Numbered from the stretch's first letter, positions 8,170 to 16,079 are shown. The stretch is 64,000 bases of DNA from Pseudanabaena yagii GIHE-NHR1 (GCF_012863495.1 NZ_JAAVJL010000001.1:124001-188000); one strand, 5' to 3'. Translations and numbers: made by a program. The notes: generated from the letters alone by a model not told the origin.

Positions 8170-9664
8170 CTGGAGTTTAGACTAAAAAAGGTAAAAAAGG
8201 CAGAGTAAAAGAGATACAAACTGCCTAAAGTAGATGAAAAGTAAAGAGACATCTACAGCCATGATTATTGATAAACTACAAGACTTTCGTCAACAGGTAT
8301 ATAGATTTTTAGGGAACGGACGGGATGCAATATTTGACTTGATGGATGCAGTATTGACCAGTCCGAGAGTGAAATCATTTGTAGAATTATCGTTATCCGC
8401 AGTGTATCGAAGAAAATGGTCAAGTCTGTATGAATCATTAAAAGACAGTCGCCCCAACCGAGGCAGGATAAGACGGTTATGTGTGGAACAAATACCCAAA
8501 GACATCCGCCCTTTGCTAGCAGGAGACCATACAGGATGGGGAAGACCCCATGCCAAAACGCTAAAAGACAGGAGTTTTGTGCATCAACCGAATTTGGTAG
8601 AAGGGAACAAACCGATCGTGTTAGGGCATGACTACAGCACCTTGGCATGGATACCAGAGATGACAGGGAGTTGGGCAATCCCGTTATGTCACGAGCGGAT
8701 CAGTAGTTTTGAGACAGCAGGGCAAAGAGCCGCATTCCAACTGAGTCAAGTATGTCGAGATTTAACGGTAAGACCAATCGCTACTTACGACAGTGAATAT
8801 GGCAGTGCCGTCTTTATGAATTTGACTGAGGATATCCCTGCCGATTTACTAATACGTCTACGTCCTAACCGATGCTTATACAAAGCCCCTGCGCCCTACA
8901 GTGGTTATGGTCGTCCTCGTAAGCATGGGGATAAATTCCAACTTGCCAATGCTGATAGTTGGGGAGAGCCATCGGCAACTTTTAGCTTAGAAGATGAGAC
9001 GGTTGGACAGGTGCAAATCCAGCAATGGTCTAACTTACACTTTCGGCAAGCAGCCCAACGACATATTCAAGTTATTCGAGTTACACATTCTCATTGCTCT
9101 GGTTTGTGGTTAGCTTGGGTGGGTGAACAGATGCCGACTTTAGACTCCCTTTGGCGCTTGTACTTACGTCGTTTTGCCATCGACCATTGGTATCGTTTTG
9201 CCAAACAAAGATTACATTGGACTCTTCCCCATTTGTTGACTCCTCAGCAAGCTTTGCGTTGGAGTGACCTTATGCCTTTACTCTCTTGGCAATTGTGGTT
9301 GGCTCGTCAACTGGTTATTGATACTCCTTTGCCTTGGCAGAAACCTCAAACCAATCTTAATTTTGGTCGAGTCGCTCAGGGCTTTGCCGCACTTTTGGTC
9401 AGGATTGGCTCTCCTGCTTGTTCTCCCCAACCTCGTGGTAAGTCTCTCGGTTGGAAATCTGGACGCAAGCGTTCTCCTTTTTCTCGCTTTCCTGTCGTCA
9501 AAAAACGAGCTTCTCGCTCGAAAAAGGTCAATCAAGACTACCTTAATTCCTAACTTTCAATATTCTCTTTTTCTCTCTCTTGCTTTTTCTCAGTTCTCCG
9601 TTTTCTGGGTCACTTTTTCCTGCTCTTTTTCTGATTCTCTTAATCAACTTAGTCTAAATTCCAG
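8170..9664 (+). mobile_element. Complete insertion sequence, IS4/IS701-like
   Basis: The element is 1495 bp. The terminal inverted repeats are ctggagtttagactaa (8170-8185) and its complement ttagtctaaattccag (9649-9664), 15 of 16 matching. Both ends are bordered by the identical direct repeat tgcctcc (8163-8169 and 9665-9671), a 7-bp target duplication, so both borders are defined. One uninterrupted transposase gene fills it. The site of insertion was the loop of a small hairpin: ggggct and agcccc flank the duplicated target. Confidence 0.92.
8234..9553 (+). CDS. Transposase, DDE superfamily (IS4/IS701-like)
   Basis: The 439-residue transposase catalyses cut-and-paste movement of the element. 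The RNase H-like core shows the first Asp in LLAGDHTGWG (Asp98) and the second in YDSEYGSAVF (Asp186). The C-terminal signature Y-(2)-R-(3)-E-(6)-K of IS4-type enzymes is present as YLRRFAIDHWYRFAK, but the glutamate position is Asp317. This may lower or abolish activity, or may be normal in this subgroup; I cannot tell without an alignment. The C-terminus is Arg/Ser-rich and basic. An internal ATG at 8264 is an alternative start. Confidence 0.88.
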   Translation: MKSKETSTAMIIDKLQDFRQQVYRFLGNGRDAIFDLMDAVLTSPRVKSFVELSLSAVYRRKWSSLYESLKDSRPNRGRIRRLCVEQIPKDIRPLLAGDHTGWGRPHAKTLKDRSFVHQPNLVEGNKPIVLGHDYSTLAWIPEMTGSWAIPLCHERISSFETAGQRAAFQLSQVCRDLTVRPIATYDSEYGSAVFMNLTEDIPADLLIRLRPNRCLYKAPAPYSGYGRPRKHGDKFQLANADSWGEPSATFSLEDETVGQVQIQQWSNLHFRQAAQRHIQVIRVTHSHCSGLWLAWVGEQMPTLDSLWRLYLRRFAIDHWYRFAKQRLHWTLPHLLTPQQALRWSDLMPLLSWQLWLARQLVIDTPLPWQKPQTNLNFGRVAQGFAALLVRIGSPACSPQPRGKSLGWKSGRKRSPFSRFPVVKKRASRSKKVNQDYLNS

Positions 9665-9671
9665 TGCCTCC

Positions 9672-10211
9672 GTGCCAGCCCCGATACTTCAACATCGCAG
9701 GAATTCCTTCCACGTAATATCAGTAATTACAGAATTTTTTATTCTTTATTCTTTTATTTTTCTTTCTTCGATCTTCCTTCTTCGACCTTCAATCTTCGAT
9801 CTTTCCCTCTCGTTTCCGTCCCCTTGCGGGGAAATGGATATAGAGGTAAGAGGGAAGACGGAAGATTGAAGGCGGAATGAAGAATTTATTTTAAAGGCAG
9901 AAGACGGAAGATTGAAGGCGGAATGGGATTATCTCAAAAATCTGACCTTACATGATCACATAAATTCCTTATTTTTTTGTTCTTTGTTTTTACTTCTTCG
10001 ACCTTCGATCTTCATTTTTCGATCTTTCCTTCCCATTTCCGTCCCCTTGCGGGGAAATGGTTATAGAGGTAAGAGGGAAGACGGAAGATTGAAGGCGGAA
10101 TGGGATTATCTCAAAAATCCGACCTTATATGATCACATAAATTTCTTGTTTTTTTGTTCTTTGTTTTTACTTCTTCGACCTTCGATCTTCATTCTTCGAT
10201 CTTTCTCTCGC
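9672..10211. repeat. Long repeat units carrying CRISPR-repeat cores, beyond the trailer end of the array
   Basis: Copies of the CRISPR repeat, intact over the first 26 bases but with a changed tail (tatagagg instead of tatgaaac), lie at 9812-9846 and 10035-10069. The intervals 9847-10034 and 10070-10211 are not unique spacers but homologous to each other over ~140 bp (gacggaagattgaaggcgg ... cttcgaccttcgatcttca). Each interval is itself a loose palindrome: the gaagattgaagg part pairs with the ccttcgatcttc part. No real gene is present; open frames here are repeat artefacts. Confidence 0.8.
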
Positions 10212-11081
10212 GTTTCCATCCCCTTGCGGGGAAATTGTTATGAAACGGAGAATAGGCTTCGGTAATTTATCAAAAGATAAATTACTTTCGTTTCCGTCCC
10301 CTTGCGGGGAAATGATTATGAAACGTTGTAGTAGCTAAGCAATGTTTACCACATAAGCTTGTTATTCGTTTCCGTCCCCTTGCGGGGAAATGGTTATGAA
10401 ACGTTGAACGTTGATCTGCAAACAGCTCAACAGCTTAACAATCAGCTGTTTCCGTCCCCTTGCGGGGAAATGGTTATAAAACGTGTTTGTGGTCAATAGT
10501 TTCTGAGATTTTAGTTTCTTCTCGTTTCCGTCCCCTTGCGGGGAAATGGTTATGAAATCGAGATTGCAGGTGTATACCAAAACAATCTGCCATACATGTT
10601 TCCGTCCCCTTGCGGGGAAATGGTTATGAAACGCAACACGCCGTCTAGGTCGCGATTATGAAAGATACGGTTTCCGTCCCCTTGCGGGGAAATGGTTATG
10701 AAACTATTGTGAAACCAATTTTCGGCACTGTTTTGGAAACGTTTGGTTTCCGTCCCCTTGCGGGGAAATGGTTATGAAACCATTTGCTCTGGCGATTCCT
10801 ACGAAGTACCGATTAATAGTTTCCGTCCCCTTGCGGGGAAATGGTTATGAAACACCATTGATTATGACTAAAAGACAAAGAATTGCTCTATTCCTATGTT
10901 TCCGTCCCCTTGCGGGGAAATGGTTATGAAACAACTTGAACAACACATGTTTCGCGGGAGCAGCGCATTTAGGTTTCCGTCCCCTTGCGGGGAAATGGTT
11001 ATGAAACAGTACATTAAAATAGCCTATTATCTGATTAACAATCTATGTTTCCGTCCCCTTGCGGGGAAATGGTTATGAAAC
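10212..11081 (-). CRISPR. CRISPR array, 12 repeats and 11 spacers, probably transcribed on the minus strand
   Basis: The 35-bp repeats start at 10212, 10290, 10368, 10448, 10524, 10598, 10670, 10746, 10819, 10898, 10973 and 11047. Plus-strand form begins gtttccgtccccttgcgggg and ends tggttatgaaac. Spacers are 37-45 bp and all different. Read on the minus strand the repeat has a CCCC-GCAA-GGGG hairpin followed by the 8-nt tail ACGGAAAC, the usual Cas6-type 5' handle. Repeats 6-12 are identical, while those at 10212 (two changes), 10290, 10448 and 10524 (one each) are decayed, which marks the left side as the old trailer end. No cas genes lie within the window, so the effector must be encoded elsewhere. 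Confidence 0.95.
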
Positions 11082-11340
11082 TCTGTAAATTCTAAGCCAT
11101 ACCTAGCAACCTTTTCAAAGGGGTCAATCGACACACCTCATTTTAGTCTCAATAAGAACACCTTATTGACAGGTTTTCAAGAAAACGGACATCTTGCAAA
11201 CCTTACTGGGTAAAGCATCGACACAAGTAAACGAAATTATGCGGTTTTCAAGGTTCGAGAAGGATGGGTCGATTTGACGATACAAAATAGACTAAAGGCT
11301 AAAAAATAAAAAGTCAACCTAAAGTAATGTAAACATTTAC
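11082..11340 (-). promoter_or_regulatory. Probable CRISPR leader
   Basis: About 260 bp without a gene lies next to the newest, undecayed repeat. Two short motifs occur twice: atcgacaca (about 11127 and 11217) and ggttttcaag (11172 and 11243). The far side (11285-11340) is AT-rich and could hold the array promoter reading leftwards. The leader assignment follows from repeat orientation and decay; it is not matched to a known leader. Confidence 0.65.
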
Positions 11341-11350
11341 AAACCTCTCG

Positions 11351-11977
11351 CTAAAGCCCCGATCGCTCTCCGCGCAGTACCGTTGCCATATCACCATTTA
11401 AAATTGCACTTACATTCAACCGTAAGCCAGCAAACTCGCAACTATGAATAATTCCTGAAGCATCGGGCGCTAACTCCACATATTGACCATTTTCTAAAAC
11501 AAACCAATCGATCGCTTGCTCTAACGTCCGCCAAACAATATATTCTTTCACCCCATTACGTTCATAAGCACGTTTCTTAGCATGTAAATCGTAGGAAACA
11601 GTACTTGCCGCAATTTCCACAATTAATTCAGGCGATCCTGTAATATAGCCATCCTCATCAATTTGAGCCTTACCACCTAACCGAAAAAGCACAGCATCAG
11701 GTTGCGGTTCATTATCAATATCAAGGCGAACTGTTGGCTCAATGCCGACTTTTAAACCACTTGACATAGCTTGATATGCAATCAGCCAACCAGTAATGCG
11801 ACCATGAGGTTCAGCATGGGGAGTAAATCTTAAGAGAGATGCCACGTATACAATTCCTTCGATGAGTTCCGCTTTTTTGATACTTGAGGCTGTATAACGT
11901 CGCTCAAATTCAAGGCGATCTAAGCGATCGCCATTTTCTAGAATTGTTAACGTTGGCGGAGAATTGGCTATAACCAT
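11351..11977 (-). CDS. Uma2-family (DUF820) putative restriction endonuclease-like protein
   Basis: This 208-residue paralogue of the protein at 7356 shows weak identity. The family order is visible: LEFERRYTAS..., KAELIEGIVYVAS, NEPQPDAVLF (acidic pair), SPELIVEIAASTVSYDLHAKK (acidic position then Lys, written here only in part: PELIVEIAAS) and VKEYIVWRTLEQAIDWF. Its stop lies beside the CRISPR leader. It starts 16 bp after hisD on the same strand, so it is probably read from the hisD promoter. Function is unknown beyond the PD-(D/E)XK fold. Confidence 0.87.
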   Translation of the reverse strand: MVIANSPPTLTILENGDRLDRLEFERRYTASSIKKAELIEGIVYVASLLRFTPHAEPHGRITGWLIAYQAMSSGLKVGIEPTVRLDIDNEPQPDAVLFRLGGKAQIDEDGYITGSPELIVEIAASTVSYDLHAKKRAYERNGVKEYIVWRTLEQAIDWFVLENGQYVELAPDASGIIHSCEFAGLRLNVSAILNGDMATVLRGERSGL

Positions 11978-11993
11978 CGCGATTAAAAAACGA

Positions 11994-13292
11994 TTACAGA
12001 TCTTTTAGACGTAAGCTAACCGAGTCACCGTGGGAAGGTAAGCCTTCGGCTTCCGTGAGCAATGCGATCGCCCCTGATACTTCCTTTAGAGCTTCAGGAC
12101 TGTACTGGATCAAACTGGAATGCTTGAGAAAAGTCTCGACCCCAAGTGCCGAGGAATAACGCGCACCGCCACAGGTCGGCAAAGTATGATTTGGTCCTGC
12201 TAAATAGTCCCCTACGGCTTCAGGCGTGGAATGTCCAATGAAAATTGCCCCCGCATGACGAATTTGATCAATCAATTGCCAAGGCTCTTCGACTTCTAGT
12301 TCTAGATGTTCTGGCGCAAACTGGTTGGATAGCTCAGCAGCAGTTTTCAGGCTATCGACAACGACAATTAAGCCATAATGGGCGATCGCCTTTTCGGTCA
12401 TCATCCGACGGGGATGATTTTCGAGCATCCGATTTACTTCTTCAGAGACGCGATTCGCGAGGCGCGAATCATTGGTGATCAAGATTGACGCTGCCATTTG
12501 ATCATGCTCCGCTTGAGCAAGCATATCGGCAGCAACATAGGTGGGATTAGCGCTCGCATCAGCAATAATCAAGACTTCTGAAGGCCCCGCGATCGAGTCA
12601 ATACCAACACGACCAAATACTTGTTTCTTTGCAAGGGTGACATAGATATTGCCCGGACCTGTGATCACATCAACCTTGGGAATAGTTTCTGTGCCATAGG
12701 CTAAGGCAGCGATCGCCTGTGCGCCACCCACACGATAAATTTCTTCCACCCCAGCTACTTGTGCTGCTACAAGAATTGCAGGATTAATTGTGCGCTCCTG
12801 ACCGGGAGGCGTAACCATCACAATCTTTTTGACACCTGCAACTCTTGCAGGTACAGCATTCATCAAAACTGTACTCGGATAGGCAGCTTTTCCCCCCGGA
12901 ATGTAAATACCCGCAGCATCAACTGGCGTATAGCGTTTGCCCAAGACTACATCCTTGTCACCAAAATGCACCCAACTTTTTGGCACACGCATTTTGTGAA
13001 ATTCTTCGATGCGTTGATGCGCCATTTCGATCGCTTTCAGCAGACCTCCTTTGACCTGTTGATAAGCAGCATCAAGTTCCGATCCACTTACGCGCAGTTC
13101 TGCGGCTGTAAAGTCTTGACCGTCAAATTCAGAGGTATAGTGCAGCAGGGCTGTATCGCCTTTGCGTCTTACCGTTTGGATGATTTCGGTGACGGTGGCT
13201 TCCTTGTGGATCATCTGATCGTCATAAATGCGATCGCAAATCCGCTTGATTTCGGATTCTGCTTCAGTTCTCTGGGTGACAATTCGTAGCAT
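11994..13292 (-). CDS. hisD: Histidinol dehydrogenase
   Basis: It oxidises L-histidinol to L-histidine in two NAD-dependent steps, with Zn2+, the last step of histidine synthesis. The 432-residue length is typical. The signatures seen are YTPVDAAGIYIPGGKAAYPS, the VITGPGNIYVTLAKK region, IAGPSEVLIIAD, AQAEHDQMAASILIT and NQFAPEHLELE, and the C-terminal HTLPTCGGARYSSALGVETF region holding the conserved histidine. The ATG start at 13292 agrees with the family start. It is separate from other his genes, as in most cyanobacteria, and is followed closely by the Uma2 gene. Confidence 0.96.
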   Translation of the reverse strand: MLRIVTQRTEAESEIKRICDRIYDDQMIHKEATVTEIIQTVRRKGDTALLHYTSEFDGQDFTAAELRVSGSELDAAYQQVKGGLLKAIEMAHQRIEEFHKMRVPKSWVHFGDKDVVLGKRYTPVDAAGIYIPGGKAAYPSTVLMNAVPARVAGVKKIVMVTPPGQERTINPAILVAAQVAGVEEIYRVGGAQAIAALAYGTETIPKVDVITGPGNIYVTLAKKQVFGRVGIDSIAGPSEVLIIADASANPTYVAADMLAQAEHDQMAASILITNDSRLANRVSEEVNRMLENHPRRMMTEKAIAHYGLIVVVDSLKTAAELSNQFAPEHLELEVEEPWQLIDQIRHAGAIFIGHSTPEAVGDYLAGPNHTLPTCGGARYSSALGVETFLKHSSLIQYSPEALKEVSGAIALLTEAEGLPSHGDSVSLRLKDL

Positions 13293-13415
13293 AGATTGTG
13301 ACGTAAGAAGCGATGATTAATCCTAGCTTAACCTGTATTCCCGTAAGTTGTGTGACCTAAAATCTAAAAAAGAGAGTTAGGATTTTTATTACAGCGCTTT
13401 ATATTCAATTCCAAA

Positions 13416-13468
13416 CCAAGAGATTTTTTGAAAGTGTTGCTTAGTAACACTTTCAAAAAATCTCTTGG
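13416..13468. repeat. Hairpin, family C, in the hisD/MNT divergent gap
   Basis: Perfect 23-bp arms (13416-13438 and 13446-13468) with a 7-nt loop. It is preceded by ttacagcgctt (13390-13400), the tag found beside several other hairpins. It lies only 21 bp before the start of the MNT gene, so it would sit in that gene's leader RNA or operator region. Confidence 0.8.
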
Positions 13469-13489
13469 GGTTCGTTTGAAGGAAAGAAA

Positions 13490-13855
13490 ATGATCAGTTC
13501 CCATGATTTAAAAACTTATATTGCAGGCGCAAAGCAACGCCAACGGCAAAAACAAATCTTGCTAGATGCTCGCTATGAGCTTTTGCAGACTGTTGCCCAA
13601 AAGGGAGCAGAAATACTCAAAACTGATTTTGCTGCTCATAAAGTTTGGTTATTTGGGTCTGGACTACGTCGTGATTTAATTCATTTAGAATCAGATGTCG
13701 ATCTTGCGGTAGAAGGTTTAGCAGAAACATCGTATTTAAGGGCTGTTAGCAGATTACTAGACTTAAATGCTAATGTCAGTGTGGATTTGGTGATGCTCGA
13801 TGATGCTTCAGAAAGTTTACGCGATCGCATCATCCGTGAAGGTAAGGAGTTATGA
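13490..13855 (+). CDS. MNT-type minimal nucleotidyltransferase (MntA-like antitoxin)
   Basis: This 121-residue protein has the Pol-beta-type nucleotidyltransferase signature GSGLRRDLIHLESDVDLAV: Gly56-Ser57, then Asp69 and Asp71 as metal ligands. Members paired with a HEPN gene act as the antitoxin in the type VII HepT/MntA system, where MntA AMPylates the HEPN RNase and silences it. Its stop codon overlaps the next gene's ATG by 4 bp (ATGA), so the pair is translationally coupled. A good AAGGAA ribosome-binding sequence (13479-13484) precedes the ATG. Activity is inferred from family and neighbourhood. Confidence 0.85.
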   Translation: MISSHDLKTYIAGAKQRQRQKQILLDARYELLQTVAQKGAEILKTDFAAHKVWLFGSGLRRDLIHLESDVDLAVEGLAETSYLRAVSRLLDLNANVSVDLVMLDDASESLRDRIIREGKEL

Positions 13856-14331
13856 CAGAGTATCTGGCGCTGAGCGCAGTTTTGCGCCAAAAGTTACTAG
13901 ATTTATTACGCCTAGTAGAAAGGATTGAGACTTTGTTGCAAAAGTCCAATCTATCCAAAGATGACGACTATATTGATGGGGTTGCACTACATCTGCAAGG
14001 CTTTTATACGACTATAGAGCAGATGCTAGAAGCGATCGCGGCGGCTTTTAGTGAGAGATTACCTGCGGGGGCTAATTGGCATCAAAATCTTCTACTACAA
14101 ATGTCAATTCAAATACCTGATTTACGCCCTGCGGTGATTTCTCAGGAAACTCGCCAAAAATTAGATGAATATCGTGGGTTTCGCCATGTGGTACGCAATG
14201 TTTATACATTAAATCTCCGTCCATCAAGGGTGCGGGAATTAGTAGGGACATTGAGGGATTGCTATGAATCCTTAGCAGATGATTTAGAAAAATTTTGTGA
14301 TTTTATGGAAATAATGGTGAGTAATGGTTAA
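13852..14331 (+). CDS. HEPN-domain protein (HepT-like toxin)
   Basis: This 159-residue, mostly helical protein belongs to the HEPN/HepT-like group, whose active members are metal-independent RNases. The likely active-site region is EYRGFRHVVRNVY (Arg108, Arg111, His112, Arg115). It does not fit the textbook RX4-6H spacing exactly, because Asn116 is where a second His would stand. It overlaps the MNT gene by 4 bp upstream and the cobD-like gene by 8 bp downstream. The gene order MNT-HEPN matches a complete toxin-antitoxin unit. Whether it is an active RNase is open. Confidence 0.78.
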   Translation: MTEYLALSAVLRQKLLDLLRLVERIETLLQKSNLSKDDDYIDGVALHLQGFYTTIEQMLEAIAAAFSERLPAGANWHQNLLLQMSIQIPDLRPAVISQETRQKLDEYRGFRHVVRNVYTLNLRPSRVRELVGTLRDCYESLADDLEKFCDFMEIMVSNG

Positions 14332-15436
14332 TGATCTCAAGCAAGCATCGCGTCCAATCCATGGGGGAAATCGTCAATGGGCGGCGAGTATGGCTGGTAT
14401 CTCACCAGAGCAAATCTTAGATTTTTCGGCAAGTATTAATCCTCTTGGCACACCTAAATCAGCGATCGCAGCCATCCAATCCCATTTAACCGATCTCGGT
14501 CATTATCCTGACCCTGAATATACATTGCTCAGAGAAGCATTAGGAAAGTTTCATCAACTATCACCAGAGTGGATTTTGGCTGGCAACGGTGTGGCGGAGC
14601 TATTAACTTGGGTGGGGCGCGATCTTTCGCAACTATCCTCAACGGTTCTATTTACACCAGCCTTTACCGATTACTATCGCGCTTTAAAAACCTTTGATTG
14701 TCAAATAGAAAGGTATCCATTTCTATTGAGAACTCAAGACGTAAGTTTTGATTCTGAACTGCCAGAAATTACGAATTCCCATACCAAAGGAATCTTGATC
14801 AATAATCCCCATAATCCTACGGGCTATTTATTTACAAGAGATAGTATCTTGCCCTATTTAGAGAAATTTGCTTTGGTGGTGATTGATGAAGCTTTTATGG
14901 ATTTCCTCACACCAGATCAGCAGCAAAGTTTAATCGATTTAGTTCCATTACATCCGAATTTAGTAATTTTGCGATCGCTTACTAAATTCTACAGTTTGCC
15001 AGCATTGAGACTTGGCTATGCGATCGCCCATCCCGAACGCTTGCAACGTTGGCAAGCATGGCGTGATCCTTGGTGTGTAAATAGTTTAGCTGCCGCCGCA
15101 GGAATTGCCGTATTAGAAGATGTGGAATTTCAGCAGCAAACATGGGCATGGTTAAAAAGTGCTAAATCTCAACTATTTAAAGGTTTATCGCAAATATCAG
15201 GTTTAAATCCATTACCAAATGCTGCAAATTATCTATTAGTTCAAACCGAAATAGCAGGTTCGCTTTTACAAAAGGAACTATTACAAAAAGATAAAATTCT
15301 CATTCGCGATTGCTTGAGTTTTCCTGAATTAGGCGATCGCTATTTTCGAGTAGCAGTACGTCTGGAAGATGAAAATCAAAAATTAATAAACGCTATAAGG
15401 GTTATGCGATTTAATAAAGAACCCGATTTATTGTAG
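14324..15436 (+). CDS. cobD: CobD/HisC-family PLP enzyme, probable L-threonine-O-3-phosphate decarboxylase
   Basis: This is a fold-type I PLP enzyme of 370 residues. The N-terminal RPIHGGNRQWAA and DFSASINPLGTP are hallmarks of the CobD branch, which makes (R)-1-amino-2-propanol phosphate for the lower-ligand arm of cobalamin. Histidinol-phosphate aminotransferase (HisC) is the close alternative. The PLP region shows INNPHNPTGYLF, VVIDEAFMDF and the Schiff-base Lys in RSLTKFYSLPALRLGYA. It starts inside the HEPN gene (8-bp overlap), an odd placement for a biosynthetic gene. The last residues are encoded in a hairpin arm. Confidence 0.82.
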   Translation: MVNDLKQASRPIHGGNRQWAASMAGISPEQILDFSASINPLGTPKSAIAAIQSHLTDLGHYPDPEYTLLREALGKFHQLSPEWILAGNGVAELLTWVGRDLSQLSSTVLFTPAFTDYYRALKTFDCQIERYPFLLRTQDVSFDSELPEITNSHTKGILINNPHNPTGYLFTRDSILPYLEKFALVVIDEAFMDFLTPDQQQSLIDLVPLHPNLVILRSLTKFYSLPALRLGYAIAHPERLQRWQAWRDPWCVNSLAAAAGIAVLEDVEFQQQTWAWLKSAKSQLFKGLSQISGLNPLPNAANYLLVQTEIAGSLLQKELLQKDKILIRDCLSFPELGDRYFRVAVRLEDENQKLINAIRVMRFNKEPDLL

Positions 15437-15483
15437 AGCAGTTGTTTTGTCGCTCTATAATAAATCGGGTAAATCGGGTTCTT
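15417..15483. terminator. Hairpin overlapping the 3' end of the cobD-like gene
   Basis: acccgatttattgtagagc (15421-15439) pairs with 15452-15470 at 18 of 19 positions and contains the stop codon (15434-15436). A second copy of the right arm (aaatcgggttctt, 15471-15483) could pair alternatively with 15417-15429. Confidence 0.65.
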
Positions 15484-15595
15484 GGGGTTTTCACTAGCAT
15501 AACTGGCTAACGCTATATTAAAATTATTAAAGATTGGATAAGATTTACTACAAAGTATTTGTATTGCTCATTTTAATAAATAGCCCACCAAGTTT

Positions 15596-16078
15596 ATGAT
15601 TATTGCAATTCCCGAGCCTCTTAAAACGTTGGTGACTTTTGCTCACCCCATTCTCATGACCCTGACCCTAATTTTGGCATTGTATGCAGGTTATGTTGGG
15701 TGGCAATACCGCAGAATTCGTAGCACTGAGGGTGAAGAGAAAAAAGCGCTAATCTCCAAGAAATATAACCTCCTCCATCACAATCTAGGTTCAGTGTTTT
15801 TATTATTAATGGTGGCAGGTGCGATCGGTGGCATGGCTGTGACTTACAACAACAATGGCAAGCTTTTTGTAGGAGCGCATTTGATTGCTGGTTTGGGACT
15901 CACCTTCTTAGCTGCCTTATCGGCGGCATTAGCACCTATTCTGCAACAGGGCAAGGAATGGGCGCGGAGTACCCATATCGCGGTTAATACTGTATTAGTC
16001 GGTGTTTTTGTATGGCAAACCCTGACAGGCTTTGAAATTGTCCAGAGAATTCTTGAACAAATGTCTAAAGCTTCATAA
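15596..16078 (+). CDS. DUF4079 membrane protein
   Basis: This 160-residue integral membrane protein has about four hydrophobic segments (residues ~12-32, 57-75, 86-108, 120-142). Charged loops include RRIRSTEGEEKKALISKKYN, cited here in part (RRIRSTEGEE), and a conserved-looking HHNLGSVF. The pattern and length match DUF4079, a family found in cyanobacteria and plant plastids; no function is established. Histidines at membrane edges (HHNLG, AHLIAG, THIAVN) suggest b-type haem binding, but that is inference. It is convergent with yajQ and shares a terminator with it. Confidence 0.8.
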   Translation: MIIAIPEPLKTLVTFAHPILMTLTLILALYAGYVGWQYRRIRSTEGEEKKALISKKYNLLHHNLGSVFLLLMVAGAIGGMAVTYNNNGKLFVGAHLIAGLGLTFLAALSAALAPILQQGKEWARSTHIAVNTVLVGVFVWQTLTGFEIVQRILEQMSKAS

Positions 16079-16079
16079 C

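Noticed and set aside
8265-8678. 137-codon minus-strand frame inside the IS
   Set aside because: Antisense shadow of the transposase; no recognisable protein character.
10212-10246. Leader on the left side of the CRISPR array
   Set aside because: Repeats decay towards the left, and the stem/handle structure fits the opposite strand, so the left is the trailer.
9264-10265. Frames with LLRPSIF repeats (9264-9869 and 9912-10265)
   Set aside because: They cross the right end of the IS and the long repeat units; the repeated peptide comes from the repeated DNA.
10362-10580. 72-codon minus-strand frame with repeated ITISPQGDGNE
   Set aside because: It is the translation of CRISPR repeats and spacers, not a gene.
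10896-11078. 60-codon plus-strand frame with FPSPCGEMVMKQ repeats
   Set aside because: Same cause: it lies within the CRISPR array.
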